Assembly: GCA_019423025.1 (NCBI GenBank)
Contig: JAHZCD010000001.1
Location: 310,001-374,000, forward strand
Direction: 5' to 3'
Length of the DNA: 64,000 nucleotides
Source: Haemophilus sp.
GTDB taxonomy: Bacteria > Pseudomonadota > Gammaproteobacteria > Enterobacterales > Pasteurellaceae
In this document: piece after piece, positions 1 to 8,776 of the stretch
Layout of the letters: each line of letters begins with the position of its first letter
Numbering within the stretch: the stretch's first letter is position 1
The notes under the pieces: model-generated
What the model was told of the DNA's origin: nothing
What the model saw: only the letters and a program-made list of their open reading frames with translations
The model's database searches: none
Program-made: the position numbers and the translations under genes

Positions 1-386
1 GCTAGAAAAAGGCTTAACATTTGTAATTTCGTTTGGCGTTCACCAAAGAAAAGATAGCCAATTGCTGCCAAAAAGAAAATCTGCAAGCTATTCAGCAACG
101 TTGAAATACCCGGCCCTACCGCATATACACTTTCATGCCAAAAGGATAAATCAAAGGCTAAAAAGATGCCGGCTAATACAGCATACATCATCGCTTTACG
201 GCTTTTCGGGAAACGCTGTCTTTTTAATTTCATTAAGAACCAGAAAATAAAAGAGGCAATCAATAAGCGCCAAAATGCGATGGCATAACCTCCCACTGGC
301 ACAAACTTAACAATTAGGCTTCCTAAACCGAATAGCACGCAGCCCACGACTAACATCGGGGCGGCGTAAGATTTTATTTTATCCAT
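1..386 (-). CDS. DMT-superfamily (EamA) transporter, N-terminal part
   Basis: Reading leftward from ATG at 386 gives about 128 residues that run off the window edge. The start reads MDKIKSYAAPMLVVGCVLFG and is followed by several hydrophobic helices, with a short basic loop (LKRQRFPKSRK) after helix 2. The pattern GxxxxxVKxxxxxxxxxxFWR in the first two helices, and FLAxDLSFWHESVxxVGPGxSTLL further on, are typical of EamA drug/metabolite transporters. Members are inner-membrane proteins of about 290-300 residues with ten helices, so under half is present here. The substrate cannot be inferred. The ATG overlaps the TAA of the upstream membrane-protein gene by one base (TAATG), so the two are probably translationally coupled. 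Confidence 0.8.
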   Translation of the reverse strand, partial: MDKIKSYAAPMLVVGCVLFGLGSLIVKFVPVGGYAIAFWRLLIASFIFWFLMKLKRQRFPKSRKAMMYAVLAGIFLAFDLSFWHESVYAVGPGISTLLNSLQIFFLAAIGYLFFGERQTKLQMLSLFL

Positions 387-1186
387 TAAATGAACATTGC
401 CCAGACAGCCAAACTCGCTACCATAAAGAACAAAATGAGTAAGCTGTTATAACTAAGTTTCCATTTATTAACACTGTGCAAAAGCAATACCCCTGCTATT
501 ACTAAGTGAAGAACAAAATAAATACCGTATGCGAAAACACCATCAAAACTGACCGCACTTACACCTTGATAAACAATAAAGATCAGTACTGCCAACGCAT
601 TCAGTGCAAGCAGTAAAATCATCAATAATGGCAGTAACGCAATGAAACCTTGCAGACGATTACGAGAAACAGACAAGCATAAATTCGCCAATAATACCCC
701 CATCACCGCTTGCGCCAATGGATTATATTGCACGAAATTTGGTGTTGGATTGCCAAAGAAAATCATCAAATACGCAATCACACCCAATCCACTCACCAAC
801 GATGCCATTAAGAGAAAACCACGGCGAGCGACTTCATCCTTAGGTTGTTTCCATACTGCATATACAGCAGATAATCCACATAAACTGACAATATCAGTCA
901 TCACATAATGATGTGGGGAGGCTAAGCTCATTCCAAGCCAAACTAACCAATAAAGTGCAAAACAGACATTTGCTTTGATTAAACGTCCACGTTGTCCTGG
1001 ACAAATTTCGCCTTTAATAAAGGCGACCAAACAAAGTAGCTGAGCAATCAGCACACCAAAGGCTAAATGAGGAATCAGTTTTTCAACAGATTGCAAAGAC
1101 TCTGCAAAAAATTCAATAATTAATAGCAACCCAATTGGCAAGAGAGCAAGAAATGCGGCTAAGGGTTTGGATTGTTCTTCTGACAT
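386..1186 (-). CDS. polytopic inner-membrane protein of unknown function
   Basis: This gene encodes 266 residues and is almost entirely hydrophobic. About eight membrane segments can be seen, beginning near residues 9-29 and 40-58 and ending with a C-terminal helix. Short polar loops such as GQRGRLIK and KQPKDEVARR separate them. I recognise no family signature, catalytic motif or signal peptide. The N-terminus MSEEQSK is cytoplasmic in character. The gene is co-oriented with the EamA-type transporter that follows it and shares a one-base stop/start overlap with it, suggesting a two-gene unit. It diverges from the UPF0126 gene at 1320, so promoters for both probably lie in 1187-1319. No function should be inferred beyond integral membrane protein. 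Confidence 0.75.
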   Translation of the reverse strand: MSEEQSKPLAAFLALLPIGLLLIIEFFAESLQSVEKLIPHLAFGVLIAQLLCLVAFIKGEICPGQRGRLIKANVCFALYWLVWLGMSLASPHHYVMTDIVSLCGLSAVYAVWKQPKDEVARRGFLLMASLVSGLGVIAYLMIFFGNPTPNFVQYNPLAQAVMGVLLANLCLSVSRNRLQGFIALLPLLMILLLALNALAVLIFIVYQGVSAVSFDGVFAYGIYFVLHLVIAGVLLLHSVNKWKLSYNSLLILFFMVASLAVWAMFI

Positions 1187-1319
1187 AAGATTCTCGATTA
1201 GAAAAAGAAAGCGGCATTATGCCAAAATTTACGGCTTTTTTTAATGGCTTTCGTGCATTTTGACTCATTCCCTTTTAAAATAAGCAAAATTATAACCGCA
1301 CTTTAGGAACCACAAAAAA

Positions 1320-1982
1320 ATGCTATTAAGCGTACTTTATATTATTGGAATAACTGCCGAAGGAATTACCGGTGCATTAGCCGCTGGACGAGAAAAAATG
1401 GATATTTTTGGGGTAATTATTATTGCCTGCGTGACGGCGATTGGTGGCGGTTCGGTACGCGATGTATTACTTGGACACTACCCGCTTGGCTGGGTTAAAC
1501 ATCCTGAATATTTCATTATGGTGGCTGGTGCAGCTGTATTAACGGTTTTTATCGCACCTTTCATCAAACATTTCATGCGCTACTTCCGCACCATTTTCTT
1601 GGTGTTAGATGCCTTAGGATTAATCGTGTATTCCATTATCGGTGCACAAATTGCCATTGATATGGGCTATGGCTTTACCGTGACATCCATTGCGGCAACG
1701 GTGACGGGGGCATTTGGTGGTGTGTTGCGTGATTTACTTTGTAACCGCATTCCCCTTGTATTCCAAAAAGAACTTTACGCCAGTGTATCATTCTTCTCTG
1801 CTGTGATGTATATGGCATTACAACATATTCAATTAGATCATACGTTTACGATTTTACTGACTTTATTCAGCGGTTTTGCACTGCGTTTACTTGCTGTTCG
1901 ATTTGGCTGGGGACTACCTGTTTTCGATTTCCAAGAGCAAGAAGATGAAACAAATGATAAATTACCGAAGAAAACAAAATAA
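1320..1982 (+). CDS. UPF0126 / TRIC-like membrane protein (YicG family)
   Basis: The protein has 220 residues and seven likely membrane segments. The family's duplicated glycine-rich motifs are present: IGGGSVRDVLLG near residue 40 and GAFGGVLRDLLCNRIP near residue 130. Each sits in one half of an internally repeated three-helix unit. Structures of bacterial homologues resemble trimeric intracellular cation channels, but the physiological role in gammaproteobacteria is unsettled. A copy of the uptake word lies just upstream (about 1300), immediately before the AGGAACC ribosome-binding region. It ends 15 bases before proA, which has its own AAAGGA site, so the two probably share a transcript. 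Confidence 0.85.
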   Translation: MLLSVLYIIGITAEGITGALAAGREKMDIFGVIIIACVTAIGGGSVRDVLLGHYPLGWVKHPEYFIMVAGAAVLTVFIAPFIKHFMRYFRTIFLVLDALGLIVYSIIGAQIAIDMGYGFTVTSIAATVTGAFGGVLRDLLCNRIPLVFQKELYASVSFFSAVMYMALQHIQLDHTFTILLTLFSGFALRLLAVRFGWGLPVFDFQEQEDETNDKLPKKTK

Positions 1983-1997
1983 TTAAAAGGAATAATT

Positions 1998-3251
1998 ATG
2001 TTAGAACAAATGGGCAAACAGGCTAAAGATGCGGCCTTTATTTTAGCGCAGTTAAACACCACTGAAAAAAATCATGCGCTCAGTATTATTGCAGATCAAT
2101 TAGAACAGCAAGCGGATCGTATTCTTGCGGCGAACCAAAAAGATATTGAAATTGCAAAACAAAATGGCTTATCAGAAGCATTAATTGATCGTCTTTTATT
2201 AACCGAAGATCGCCTAAAAGGCATTGCGAATGATGTGCTCCATGTGATTTCGCTCGCGGATCCTGTGGGGAAAATCATTGATGGTGGCACCTTAGATAGC
2301 GGATTAAAGATCGAACGAGTCCGTACTCCGCTTGGCGTGATTGGTACCATTTACGAAGCACGTCCTAATGTGACTATTGATGTAGCGAGTCTTTGCTTAA
2401 AAACCGGTAATGCCGTAATTTTGCGTGGTGGAAAAGAAACACAACATTCCAATCAAATTTTGGTGGAAGTGGTACAAAATGCCCTTGAACAAGCGGGATT
2501 ACCACGCCATGCAGTCCAAGCTATTACGGATCCGAATCGTGAACTTGTGATGCAACTGCTTAAATTAGATCGCTATGTGGATATGATTATTCCTCGTGGC
2601 GGTGCAGGTTTGCATGAGCTTTGTAAACAACATTCTACCATTCCAGTGATTGTTGGTGGTGTGGGCGTTTGCCATCTTTTTGTGGAAGAAAGCACTGACC
2701 AAGAAAAAGCTCTTGCGGTGATTGCGAATGCAAAATGCCAACGTCCAAGCACATGTAATACGCTGGAAACGCTGTTAGTTCAAAGTTCAATTGCTGATGT
2801 TTTCCTACCAAAACTCGCGAAATATTTAGCCGAGAAAAAAGTAAAATTCCATGCAAAATCGACCGCACTTTCGATTCTTCAAGCGGCAAATGTCAATGTG
2901 CAAGAAGTAACAGAACAAGCGCTACGCCAAGAATGGGGTTCACTCGATCTCAATGTTGTGGTGGTTGAAGATATGGATGCGGCAATTGCTCACATCCGTG
3001 AATATGGCACACAACATTCAGAAAGTATCTTGACGGAAAATCAACGACTAGCCACACAATTTATCAATCAAGTGGATGCAGCAGCCGTGTATGTGAATGC
3101 AAGTACTCGATTTACCGATGGCGGACAATTTGGTTTAGGCGCAGAAGTGGCGGTAAGTACTCAAAAACTTCACGCTCGCGGCCCAATGGGATTAGAAGCC
3201 TTAACCAGTTATAAATGGGTTTGTGTCGGCGATTATACTTCTCGCCAATAA
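1998..3251 (+). CDS. proA: gamma-glutamyl phosphate reductase ProA
   Basis: This 417-residue protein is the second enzyme of proline synthesis. It reduces gamma-glutamyl phosphate with NADPH to glutamate semialdehyde, which cyclises to pyrroline-5-carboxylate. The whole aldehyde-dehydrogenase-like fold is present: N-terminal LEQMGKQAKDAA, the PLGVIGTIYEARPNVT segment near residue 110, and the nucleophile region NAKCQRPSTCNTLE with its cysteines near residue 250. The C-terminus contains FTDGGQFGLGAEVAVSTQK. Length equals the family norm. It starts at ATG 1998 behind AAAGGAATAATT. The partner kinase gene proB is not in the window. A hairpin built from inverted uptake words follows the stop. Confidence 0.97.
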   Translation: MLEQMGKQAKDAAFILAQLNTTEKNHALSIIADQLEQQADRILAANQKDIEIAKQNGLSEALIDRLLLTEDRLKGIANDVLHVISLADPVGKIIDGGTLDSGLKIERVRTPLGVIGTIYEARPNVTIDVASLCLKTGNAVILRGGKETQHSNQILVEVVQNALEQAGLPRHAVQAITDPNRELVMQLLKLDRYVDMIIPRGGAGLHELCKQHSTIPVIVGGVGVCHLFVEESTDQEKALAVIANAKCQRPSTCNTLETLLVQSSIADVFLPKLAKYLAEKKVKFHAKSTALSILQAANVNVQEVTEQALRQEWGSLDLNVVVVEDMDAAIAHIREYGTQHSESILTENQRLATQFINQVDAAAVYVNASTRFTDGGQFGLGAEVAVSTQKLHARGPMGLEALTSYKWVCVGDYTSRQ

Positions 3252-3270
3252 TCTGTTTCATCCATAAAAA

Positions 3271-3302
3271 AACCGCACTCTGAAAAACATCAAAGTGCGG
3301 TT
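3271..3302 (+). terminator. rho-independent terminator of proA made from an inverted uptake-word pair
   Basis: AACCGCACTCTGA (3271-3283) pairs with TCAAAGTGCGGTT (3290-3302) with one mismatch. A T-rich run TATTTTTTAT follows. One arm contains an exact uptake word. It lies between proA and the convergent DUF808 gene, so it may serve both directions. Confidence 0.8.
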
Positions 3303-3317
3303 ATTTTTTATCTTGTT

Positions 3318-4168
3318 TTAGTGTTTACCAAATAATTTCATCGCGGGTAATACAATCGCACAAGCAATCGCGCCTACAATCACACCCACGACTAACGTCG
3401 CCACATTACCTAATAAGCCATCCGCTAATTGATAATCAGCGAGCAAATGATGAATGAAATCGACATTATGTACGAAAATACCGCCACCCACTAAGAACAC
3501 ATTGCGAGTGTACCGATAAAACTAAGTGAACGCATAAATTTAGGCATAATCACTAAAATTGCATTCCCGATTGACTTCGCCACACCACCTTTTTTGATAA
3601 GGTATAAACCGAAATCATCCGCTCTAACAATTAATGCTACTAAGCCATAAACAAAAATAGTAATCCCGATACCCACTACCGAAAGGGAAATAATGCGAGT
3701 CAGCAAGCTCGCTTCGGTTAATTCGCCCAATGCAATAATGATAATTTCAGCGGAAAGAATAAAATCCGTACGAATTGCCCCTTTAATTTTAGCGGCTTCA
3801 TTAAAGGTTGTTTTTTCTTCATGCTCTTCATGAGCAATAAATTTATGTAGAATTTTCTCCACACCTTCAAAACATAAATACGCCCCACCAATCATCAGAA
3901 GTGGCACAATTAACCAAGGTAAAAACGCAGAAAGCAGTAAAGCTATTGGAATTAAAATGACTTTATTGACTAACGATCCTTTGGTGACTGCCCAAACAAT
4001 GGGTAATTCACGATCGGAAGATGCACCCGTTACCTGGTTAGCATTTAACGCTAAGTCATCGCCTACCACGCCAACGGTTTTCTTGGCTGCTATTTTGGTC
4101 ATCAAGGCGACATCATCAAGAATCGATGCAATGTCATCAATAAGGGTAAAAAGAGAGCTAAACGCCAT
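3318..4168 (-). pseudogene. DUF808 (YedI-type) membrane protein, disrupted by a frameshift
   Basis: Reading leftward from ATG 4168, 225 residues match the DUF808/YedI family: SSLFTLIDDIASILDDVA, then GVVGDDLALNANQV, RELPIVWAVTKGSL, LLMIGGAYLCFEGVEK and IKGAIRTDFILSAEI. The frame then ends at CSstop (3491). The missing tail, FLVGGGIFVHN onward to KLFGKH (stop 3318), continues in another frame. From memory, family members read GTLAMFLVGGG here. This sequence has ATG-TG-TTC-TTA, so two extra bases (TG, about 3497-3499) break the frame. Joined, the parts give about 283 residues. The upstream part keeps most membrane helices, so a truncated product is possible. A sequencing error is also possible. 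The family's function is unknown. Confidence 0.8.
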
Positions 4169-4212
4169 ATTCTTTCCTTTATAAAGTAAGTTAAAATTTA
4201 GAGAAATGAGTT

Positions 4213-6357
4213 TTAGACTGGTCGAATGCTTTCGACATCCAACTTCGCATCAAACTCTTTTTGTAATAAAAGCAGCTTTTTATCTTGCTGTAAATCCGTA
4301 CGTGCCTGTTCACGCAAGTCTTGATACACTTTTTTACGGTAATCCATCGGGGTTAAAACATCGGAATCTTCAACAAAAATCGACAATTTGACTGGTTTTT
4401 CATATAAACGTTCAAGATGTTCCACTAAATTTTTAATATTTCGATCTTGTTTTAAATGCGCTTTTTCAGAATGAAGCCCGAGTTGAATTTCATCTTCTGT
4501 TTGCGACTTAATAAAGCAATTTAATGCCAACTCTTTTGAGAAACCACTTACGCCTGAGCGTTCGACAATATCCGTCCAAGGATCTTGTTTTTGCGTAATT
4601 TGAATAATTTTCTCACGCAATTCTGGTGTCACATCTTTCAACATTGCCTGTTTAATATCAGAAGGACGCACACTGTTATCCACTTTGGCTAAATCCGGAT
4701 TGCTCCACTCCCAACGATAGGTTTCCGCATCCAGAATTTCTTGCTCTTCCGCATCCATTTCAGCATTGTCATCAATGGTATTTTCAACCGTCTCAACACT
4801 TTGCTTTAACGCTTCTGCTTGTTGAGTAATTGGGTTTGGCACCGCTGCCTTCGTTTGCGTCGCTTTCGGTGGTGTCATCTCTCGCACTGGAAGTGCGGTC
4901 ATTTTTGGTGAATTTTTTTGCTCATCTAACGCTTGGAGATGATGTAAGGTTTCTTCCACTGCGGCTTGCTGTTCATCATGATGATGTTGGCGCTCTGATT
5001 GCTCAATTTGCGTTAATTGATTCAATGCCTCTAGCGCAGCAAGGCTGGCTAAATTCAATGAAGATGTGGTTTGAGTGGAAACAGGTTGAGAAGACGAGGA
5101 ATGCACAACTGCCGATTGAACCATCGGCTTTTGCGCTTGTGCAGAATAATTCGCTTTGATGTTTTGCGACAGCACCGGCATATCCACATAACCAGAAACA
5201 GGTTGATTTTCAACCGCACTTTTCTGTGTATTTGGTTCAGGGGATAGCCCGCCTTGTTTAGGCGTTTGTGCTGCCGTAAGGAACTTTGGGTGGAATGCCA
5301 ATGCCCTCAATAATGTCATTTCTGCACCAATTCGACGATTTGGTGCGGAGGCCAATTCTTTTCGACCCGATACAATTACTTGATAGAAGAATTGTACGTC
5401 TTCCGGCGAAATATGTTGAGCTAGAAAACCGAGATGATCGTTTTCGTCCGTAGCATTTTTAGCGAGCAACTGCATTAACGCAATTTGATGCAATTTCTCT
5501 GCTGTTTCTGCCAATAACTCATCCCAATCGCCCGCTTTTTCAGCCACCGTTTGGATGGTTTTCATTAAACGCTCACCGTTACCTTGATGTAAGGCGTAAA
5601 TGATTTCAATCGGCTGATCTTCATCTAATAGCCCAAGCATGGTATTCACCACATCGGTGGAAATTTTACCGTTGCCCATGGCAATCGCTTGATCCGTTAA
5701 ACTTAAGCTATCGCGAATACTCCCCTGCGCCGCTTTGGCTAATTTATCTAGTGCTGGCGTATCAAAAGGAATATTTTCGGCAGTAAGCACACGATTAAGA
5801 TGCGCTGAAATTTGCGGTTCATCTAATGCTTTAAGATGAAATTGCATACAACGAGATAAAATCGTAATCGGTAATTTTTGAGGATCCGTTGTAGCGAGTA
5901 GGAATTTCACATATTCAGGCGGTTCTTCCAAGGTTTTTAACAACGCATTGAAAGAATGGCGGGAAAGCATATGCACTTCATCGATTAGATAAACTTTATA
6001 GCGCCCCACTACCGGCTTGTATTGCACGTTGTCTAATAGTTCGCGAGTATCTTCTACTTTGGTACGAGAAGCCGCATCGATTTCAATTAAATCAATAAAG
6101 TTGCCCGCTTCGATCGCTTTGCAGTTTTCACATTCACCGCAAGGATCGGCAGTAATACCGTTTACACAATTCAAGCCTTTCGCAAATAAACGAGCAATGG
6201 AGGTTTTACCCACGCCACGGGTGCCGGAAAATAAATAAGCATGATGTAAACGGTTTTCTTTTAAACCGTTTTCCAAAGCAGTGAGCACATGGCTTTGCCC
6301 CACAACTTCAGAAAAGTTTTTTGGTCGCCATTTTCTGGCTAAAACTTGGTAGCTCAT
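4213..6357 (-). CDS. dnaX: DNA polymerase III subunit tau/gamma DnaX
   Basis: This 714-residue protein is the clamp-loader ATPase of the replicative polymerase. The start MSYQVLARKWRPKNFSEVVG is characteristic. Walker A is GTRGVGKTS near residue 45, followed by four cysteines of the zinc module (CVN...CGECENC, residues 64-79), Walker B LIDEVHM near 126 and sensor-1 LLATTDPQKLP near 155. Residues 370-560 are a low-complexity Gln/Thr/Ala linker. The C-terminal 150 residues form the tau-specific domain that contacts the polymerase alpha subunit and helicase. A run of seven A residues (CAAAAAAATTC in the message, about 4911-4917) lies in the linker. I see no E. coli-like frameshift site with an immediate stop. 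The gene is followed upstream by apt with a 16-base gap. Confidence 0.97.
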   Translation of the reverse strand: MSYQVLARKWRPKNFSEVVGQSHVLTALENGLKENRLHHAYLFSGTRGVGKTSIARLFAKGLNCVNGITADPCGECENCKAIEAGNFIDLIEIDAASRTKVEDTRELLDNVQYKPVVGRYKVYLIDEVHMLSRHSFNALLKTLEEPPEYVKFLLATTDPQKLPITILSRCMQFHLKALDEPQISAHLNRVLTAENIPFDTPALDKLAKAAQGSIRDSLSLTDQAIAMGNGKISTDVVNTMLGLLDEDQPIEIIYALHQGNGERLMKTIQTVAEKAGDWDELLAETAEKLHQIALMQLLAKNATDENDHLGFLAQHISPEDVQFFYQVIVSGRKELASAPNRRIGAEMTLLRALAFHPKFLTAAQTPKQGGLSPEPNTQKSAVENQPVSGYVDMPVLSQNIKANYSAQAQKPMVQSAVVHSSSSQPVSTQTTSSLNLASLAALEALNQLTQIEQSERQHHHDEQQAAVEETLHHLQALDEQKNSPKMTALPVREMTPPKATQTKAAVPNPITQQAEALKQSVETVENTIDDNAEMDAEEQEILDAETYRWEWSNPDLAKVDNSVRPSDIKQAMLKDVTPELREKIIQITQKQDPWTDIVERSGVSGFSKELALNCFIKSQTEDEIQLGLHSEKAHLKQDRNIKNLVEHLERLYEKPVKLSIFVEDSDVLTPMDYRKKVYQDLREQARTDLQQDKKLLLLQKEFDAKLDVESIRPV

Positions 6358-6373
6358 CGCATCCCTTTAAAAA

Positions 6374-6916
6374 TTAATGGCCTTCAAAATTCACTAAGGT
6401 GTAGCAATCAATGCCTAAATCACGTAAGCGTTTTTCGCCCCCTAATTCTGGCAAATTAATCACAAAGGCAGCATGTTTCACTTCACCACCTAAACGTTGA
6501 ACTAATTTCACGGTAGCTTCAACTGTTCCCCCCGTTGCTAACAAATCATCAATGATTAACACGTTATCACCTTGTGAAATGGCATCCGTGTGCAATTCAA
6601 GGGTGTCTTGACCGTATTCTAATTGATAAGACTGTGCAATCACTTCACGCGGTAATTTGCCCGGTTTACGAACGGGGATAAATGGCAAGCCTAATGCTAA
6701 TGCAACTGGCGCACCAAAAATAAATCCACGAGACTCGGTACCAATCACTTTTGTGAGACCTTGATCTTTATACTTTTCAACGATCAAATCAATTGTGGCT
6801 TTGAAAGCCGCAGGCACTTCGAGTAAGCTCGTGATATCACGGAAAATGATGCCTTCTTTTGGATGATTTGGGATAGATTTGATAGAAGATTTGATTAATT
6901 CAAGTTGTTTGTTCAT
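6374..6916 (-). CDS. apt: adenine phosphoribosyltransferase Apt
   Basis: The 180-residue enzyme salvages adenine by transferring phosphoribose from PRPP to make AMP in the cytoplasm. The PRPP-binding motif VLIIDDLLATGGT lies near residues 121-133. The N-terminal FRDITSLLEVP and the flexible-loop region FIPVRKPGKLPREV are also intact. Length is typical of bacterial Apt. It lies just upstream of dnaX on the same strand, an arrangement also found in E. coli, and probably shares a transcript. The promoter should lie in 6917-6990. Confidence 0.97.
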   Translation of the reverse strand: MNKQLELIKSSIKSIPNHPKEGIIFRDITSLLEVPAAFKATIDLIVEKYKDQGLTKVIGTESRGFIFGAPVALALGLPFIPVRKPGKLPREVIAQSYQLEYGQDTLELHTDAISQGDNVLIIDDLLATGGTVEATVKLVQRLGGEVKHAAFVINLPELGGEKRLRDLGIDCYTLVNFEGH

Positions 6917-6983
6917 AAATAATTGCTCAAAAAAGAGTAAGAAAAAATCCTGTTTTTAGGCTCGCATTCTAGCATATAAAAAT

Positions 6984-7017
6984 ACAAAAGTGCGGTGAAT
7001 TTTGACCGCACTTTTGT
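6984..7017 (-). terminator. perfect inverted uptake-word pair, likely terminator after lpxM/msbB
   Basis: ACAAAAGTGCGGT (6984-6996) and ACCGCACTTTTGT (7005-7017) form a 13-bp perfect stem with an 8-base loop. On the minus strand the hairpin follows the acyltransferase stop at 7030 and is followed by TATTTTTATA. It separates that gene from apt. Confidence 0.75.
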
Positions 7018-7029
7018 AAATAAAATGAA

Positions 7030-7989
7030 TTAATCTGGGTAAATATCTTCCCCGTCTTTTCGAGTACGAAGAAGCTGTAAAATCCAGACATATTGTTCAG
7101 GTGTTGGCGTAACGAAATACTCAATTTCTTCGTTCATCGCACGGGCTGATTGCTCAGGATCGTCGCTTAATTGCATCGGTGGGCGAATTTCCATTTCATA
7201 CTTGCCATTCTTAGCGTTATAACGTGGGAACATTGGGATAACCACCGCTTTCGCTAATTTTGCCATTTTGTTTAACCCAGGAAGCGTCGCTTTATAAGTG
7301 GCAAAGAAATCCACAAAGACACTTTGTTCGGCTCCAAAATCTTCATCAGGAAGATAATAGCCCATTTGACCTTCTTTGATGTGTGCTAAAAACGGCTTAA
7401 TACCATTTTGGCGAGCATGCATTTTTCCACCAAAACGTTGACGCGCTAAAGTCCACAACCAGTCCACCAACGGATTTCGGTGCGGGTTATACATTGATGT
7501 CATCGGCATGCCGTGTGTATGCAAAATAATGCCGGAGGCATCTATCGCCCAACCATGTGGTACCATCAAAATGATGTTATGCCCTTCAGCTTTGGCTTGT
7601 TTGATATGCTCAAGTCCAATGAATTCGCTACGTTTTTGTAAATGTTTTTTAGAACGAATGGCTATCTCACCAATACCAAGCATTACTTGCGCGACGGTGA
7701 CAAACATCTCTTCAATCACTTTGTTACGTTGCTCATCCGTCCAATCTGGAAAACAGAGTTTCAAATTAATCTCAGCACGAATGCGTGGCTTACCAATTTT
7801 TTTCGTCAGTGCACGCGCCAGTTTCTCAGCCATTTTATCTCGTAAACGAAATGGCACAAAAGCGAGTAACAAAAGCACAAAAATACCGAGCCAAATGCCC
7901 CAATTTTTCGGATGCAAATATGACCATGAAAAATGTGGTTCATAGCCTGTTCGTGCCGTAATACGTAATTTTTTCTGAGAGTCTGTCAT
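7030..7989 (-). CDS. lpxM: lipid A biosynthesis acyltransferase (LpxM/MsbB type)
   Basis: The protein has about 319 residues and one N-terminal membrane anchor (WGIWLGIFVLLLLAFVPF). The HX4D acyltransferase motif is HGWAID within MVPHGWAID near residue 150, and NPLVDWLW and the GYYLPDEDFG block typical of LpxL/LpxM follow. It adds a secondary acyl chain, probably myristate, to lipid A at the inner membrane. I favour the MsbB-like (LpxM) assignment over LpxL because of the neighbourhood (TSUP, mepA, aroC), which I recall next to msbB in H. influenzae; this is not proof. ATG 7989 is preferred to the in-frame TTG at 7995. The gene begins ten bases after the stop of the TSUP gene. Confidence 0.85.
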   Translation of the reverse strand: MTDSQKKLRITARTGYEPHFSWSYLHPKNWGIWLGIFVLLLLAFVPFRLRDKMAEKLARALTKKIGKPRIRAEINLKLCFPDWTDEQRNKVIEEMFVTVAQVMLGIGEIAIRSKKHLQKRSEFIGLEHIKQAKAEGHNIILMVPHGWAIDASGIILHTHGMPMTSMYNPHRNPLVDWLWTLARQRFGGKMHARQNGIKPFLAHIKEGQMGYYLPDEDFGAEQSVFVDFFATYKATLPGLNKMAKLAKAVVIPMFPRYNAKNGKYEMEIRPPMQLSDDPEQSARAMNEEIEYFVTPTPEQYVWILQLLRTRKDGEDIYPD

Positions 7990-7998
7990 AATCAATCG

Positions 7999-8766
7999 TT
8001 AAAAATGAAACCAACCTTGATCATACGCCATTTTTATCGTCATGATAAATGACATAATCACCACCATCGGTCTGATCAGTTGTTTGCCTTTTGCCATCAC
8101 CATTTTAGCCCCTAAATTGGCACCTATCAGGCTTCCTGCCATCATGACTAACCCAACAGTCCAAATCACATGACCACCAATTAGGAAAAAAATTAATGAG
8201 GCTAAATTTGAGGTTAAATTCATCACTTTCGCATGGGCAGTCGCTTTGGTTAGGTTAAATCCAAGTAGTGTCACACAAGCTAGGTTCATCAATGAACCCG
8301 TCCCAGGCCCAAAAAAGCCGTCATAAAAACCCAGTAATGAACCAAAACATAACGCAAAAACAGCGTAAGAAATTCGTTGTTTACGATCACTTTCGCCCAA
8401 TTTCGGTGTAAATAAAAAGTATAAGCCGATCGCTAAAATAAGAAATGGAAGCCCTTTTTTAATTAATAACGCATCTAAACTTTGAATAAGCAAGGTACCA
8501 ATCACCGAGCCGATAAAAATCACCAGTAAGATGAAAGAAAACTCCGATAAATTGACTGCTCTTTTACGCAAAAAGTAAATACTTGCCGACAACGCACCAC
8601 CAAACGCTTGTAATTTATTTGTACCTAACGCCATCGCAGGTGGCATGCCTGTCATTAATAAGGCAGGGATTGTAATTAAGCCTCCACCACCCGCAATCGC
8701 ATCAATAAATGCGGCAATAAAGGCAGCAGCAAAAAGCATGGCTAATATATCAATCCCCAACTCCAT
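7999..8766 (-). CDS. TSUP-family (TauE/SafE) membrane permease
   Basis: The 255-residue integral membrane protein has about eight helices. Diagnostic features are IDAIAGGGGLITIPALL near residue 22, GTNKLQAFGG near 48, the second-repeat motif FYDGFFGPGTGSLM near 146 and TAHAKVMNLTSN near 175. TSUP proteins export sulfite, sulfonates or other small organic anions, and YfcA-like members have unassigned substrates. It lies between mepA and the lipid A acyltransferase with gaps of about ten bases, so it is probably cotranscribed with them. Confidence 0.9.
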   Translation of the reverse strand: MELGIDILAMLFAAAFIAAFIDAIAGGGGLITIPALLMTGMPPAMALGTNKLQAFGGALSASIYFLRKRAVNLSEFSFILLVIFIGSVIGTLLIQSLDALLIKKGLPFLILAIGLYFLFTPKLGESDRKQRISYAVFALCFGSLLGFYDGFFGPGTGSLMNLACVTLLGFNLTKATAHAKVMNLTSNLASLIFFLIGGHVIWTVGLVMMAGSLIGANLGAKMVMAKGKQLIRPMVVIMSFIMTIKMAYDQGWFHF

Positions 8767-8776
8767 GATTTAACTC

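Noticed and set aside
4830..5159. Open frame of 109 codons opposite dnaX
   Set aside because: It mirrors the low-complexity dnaX linker, lacks a ribosome site and resembles no protein family.
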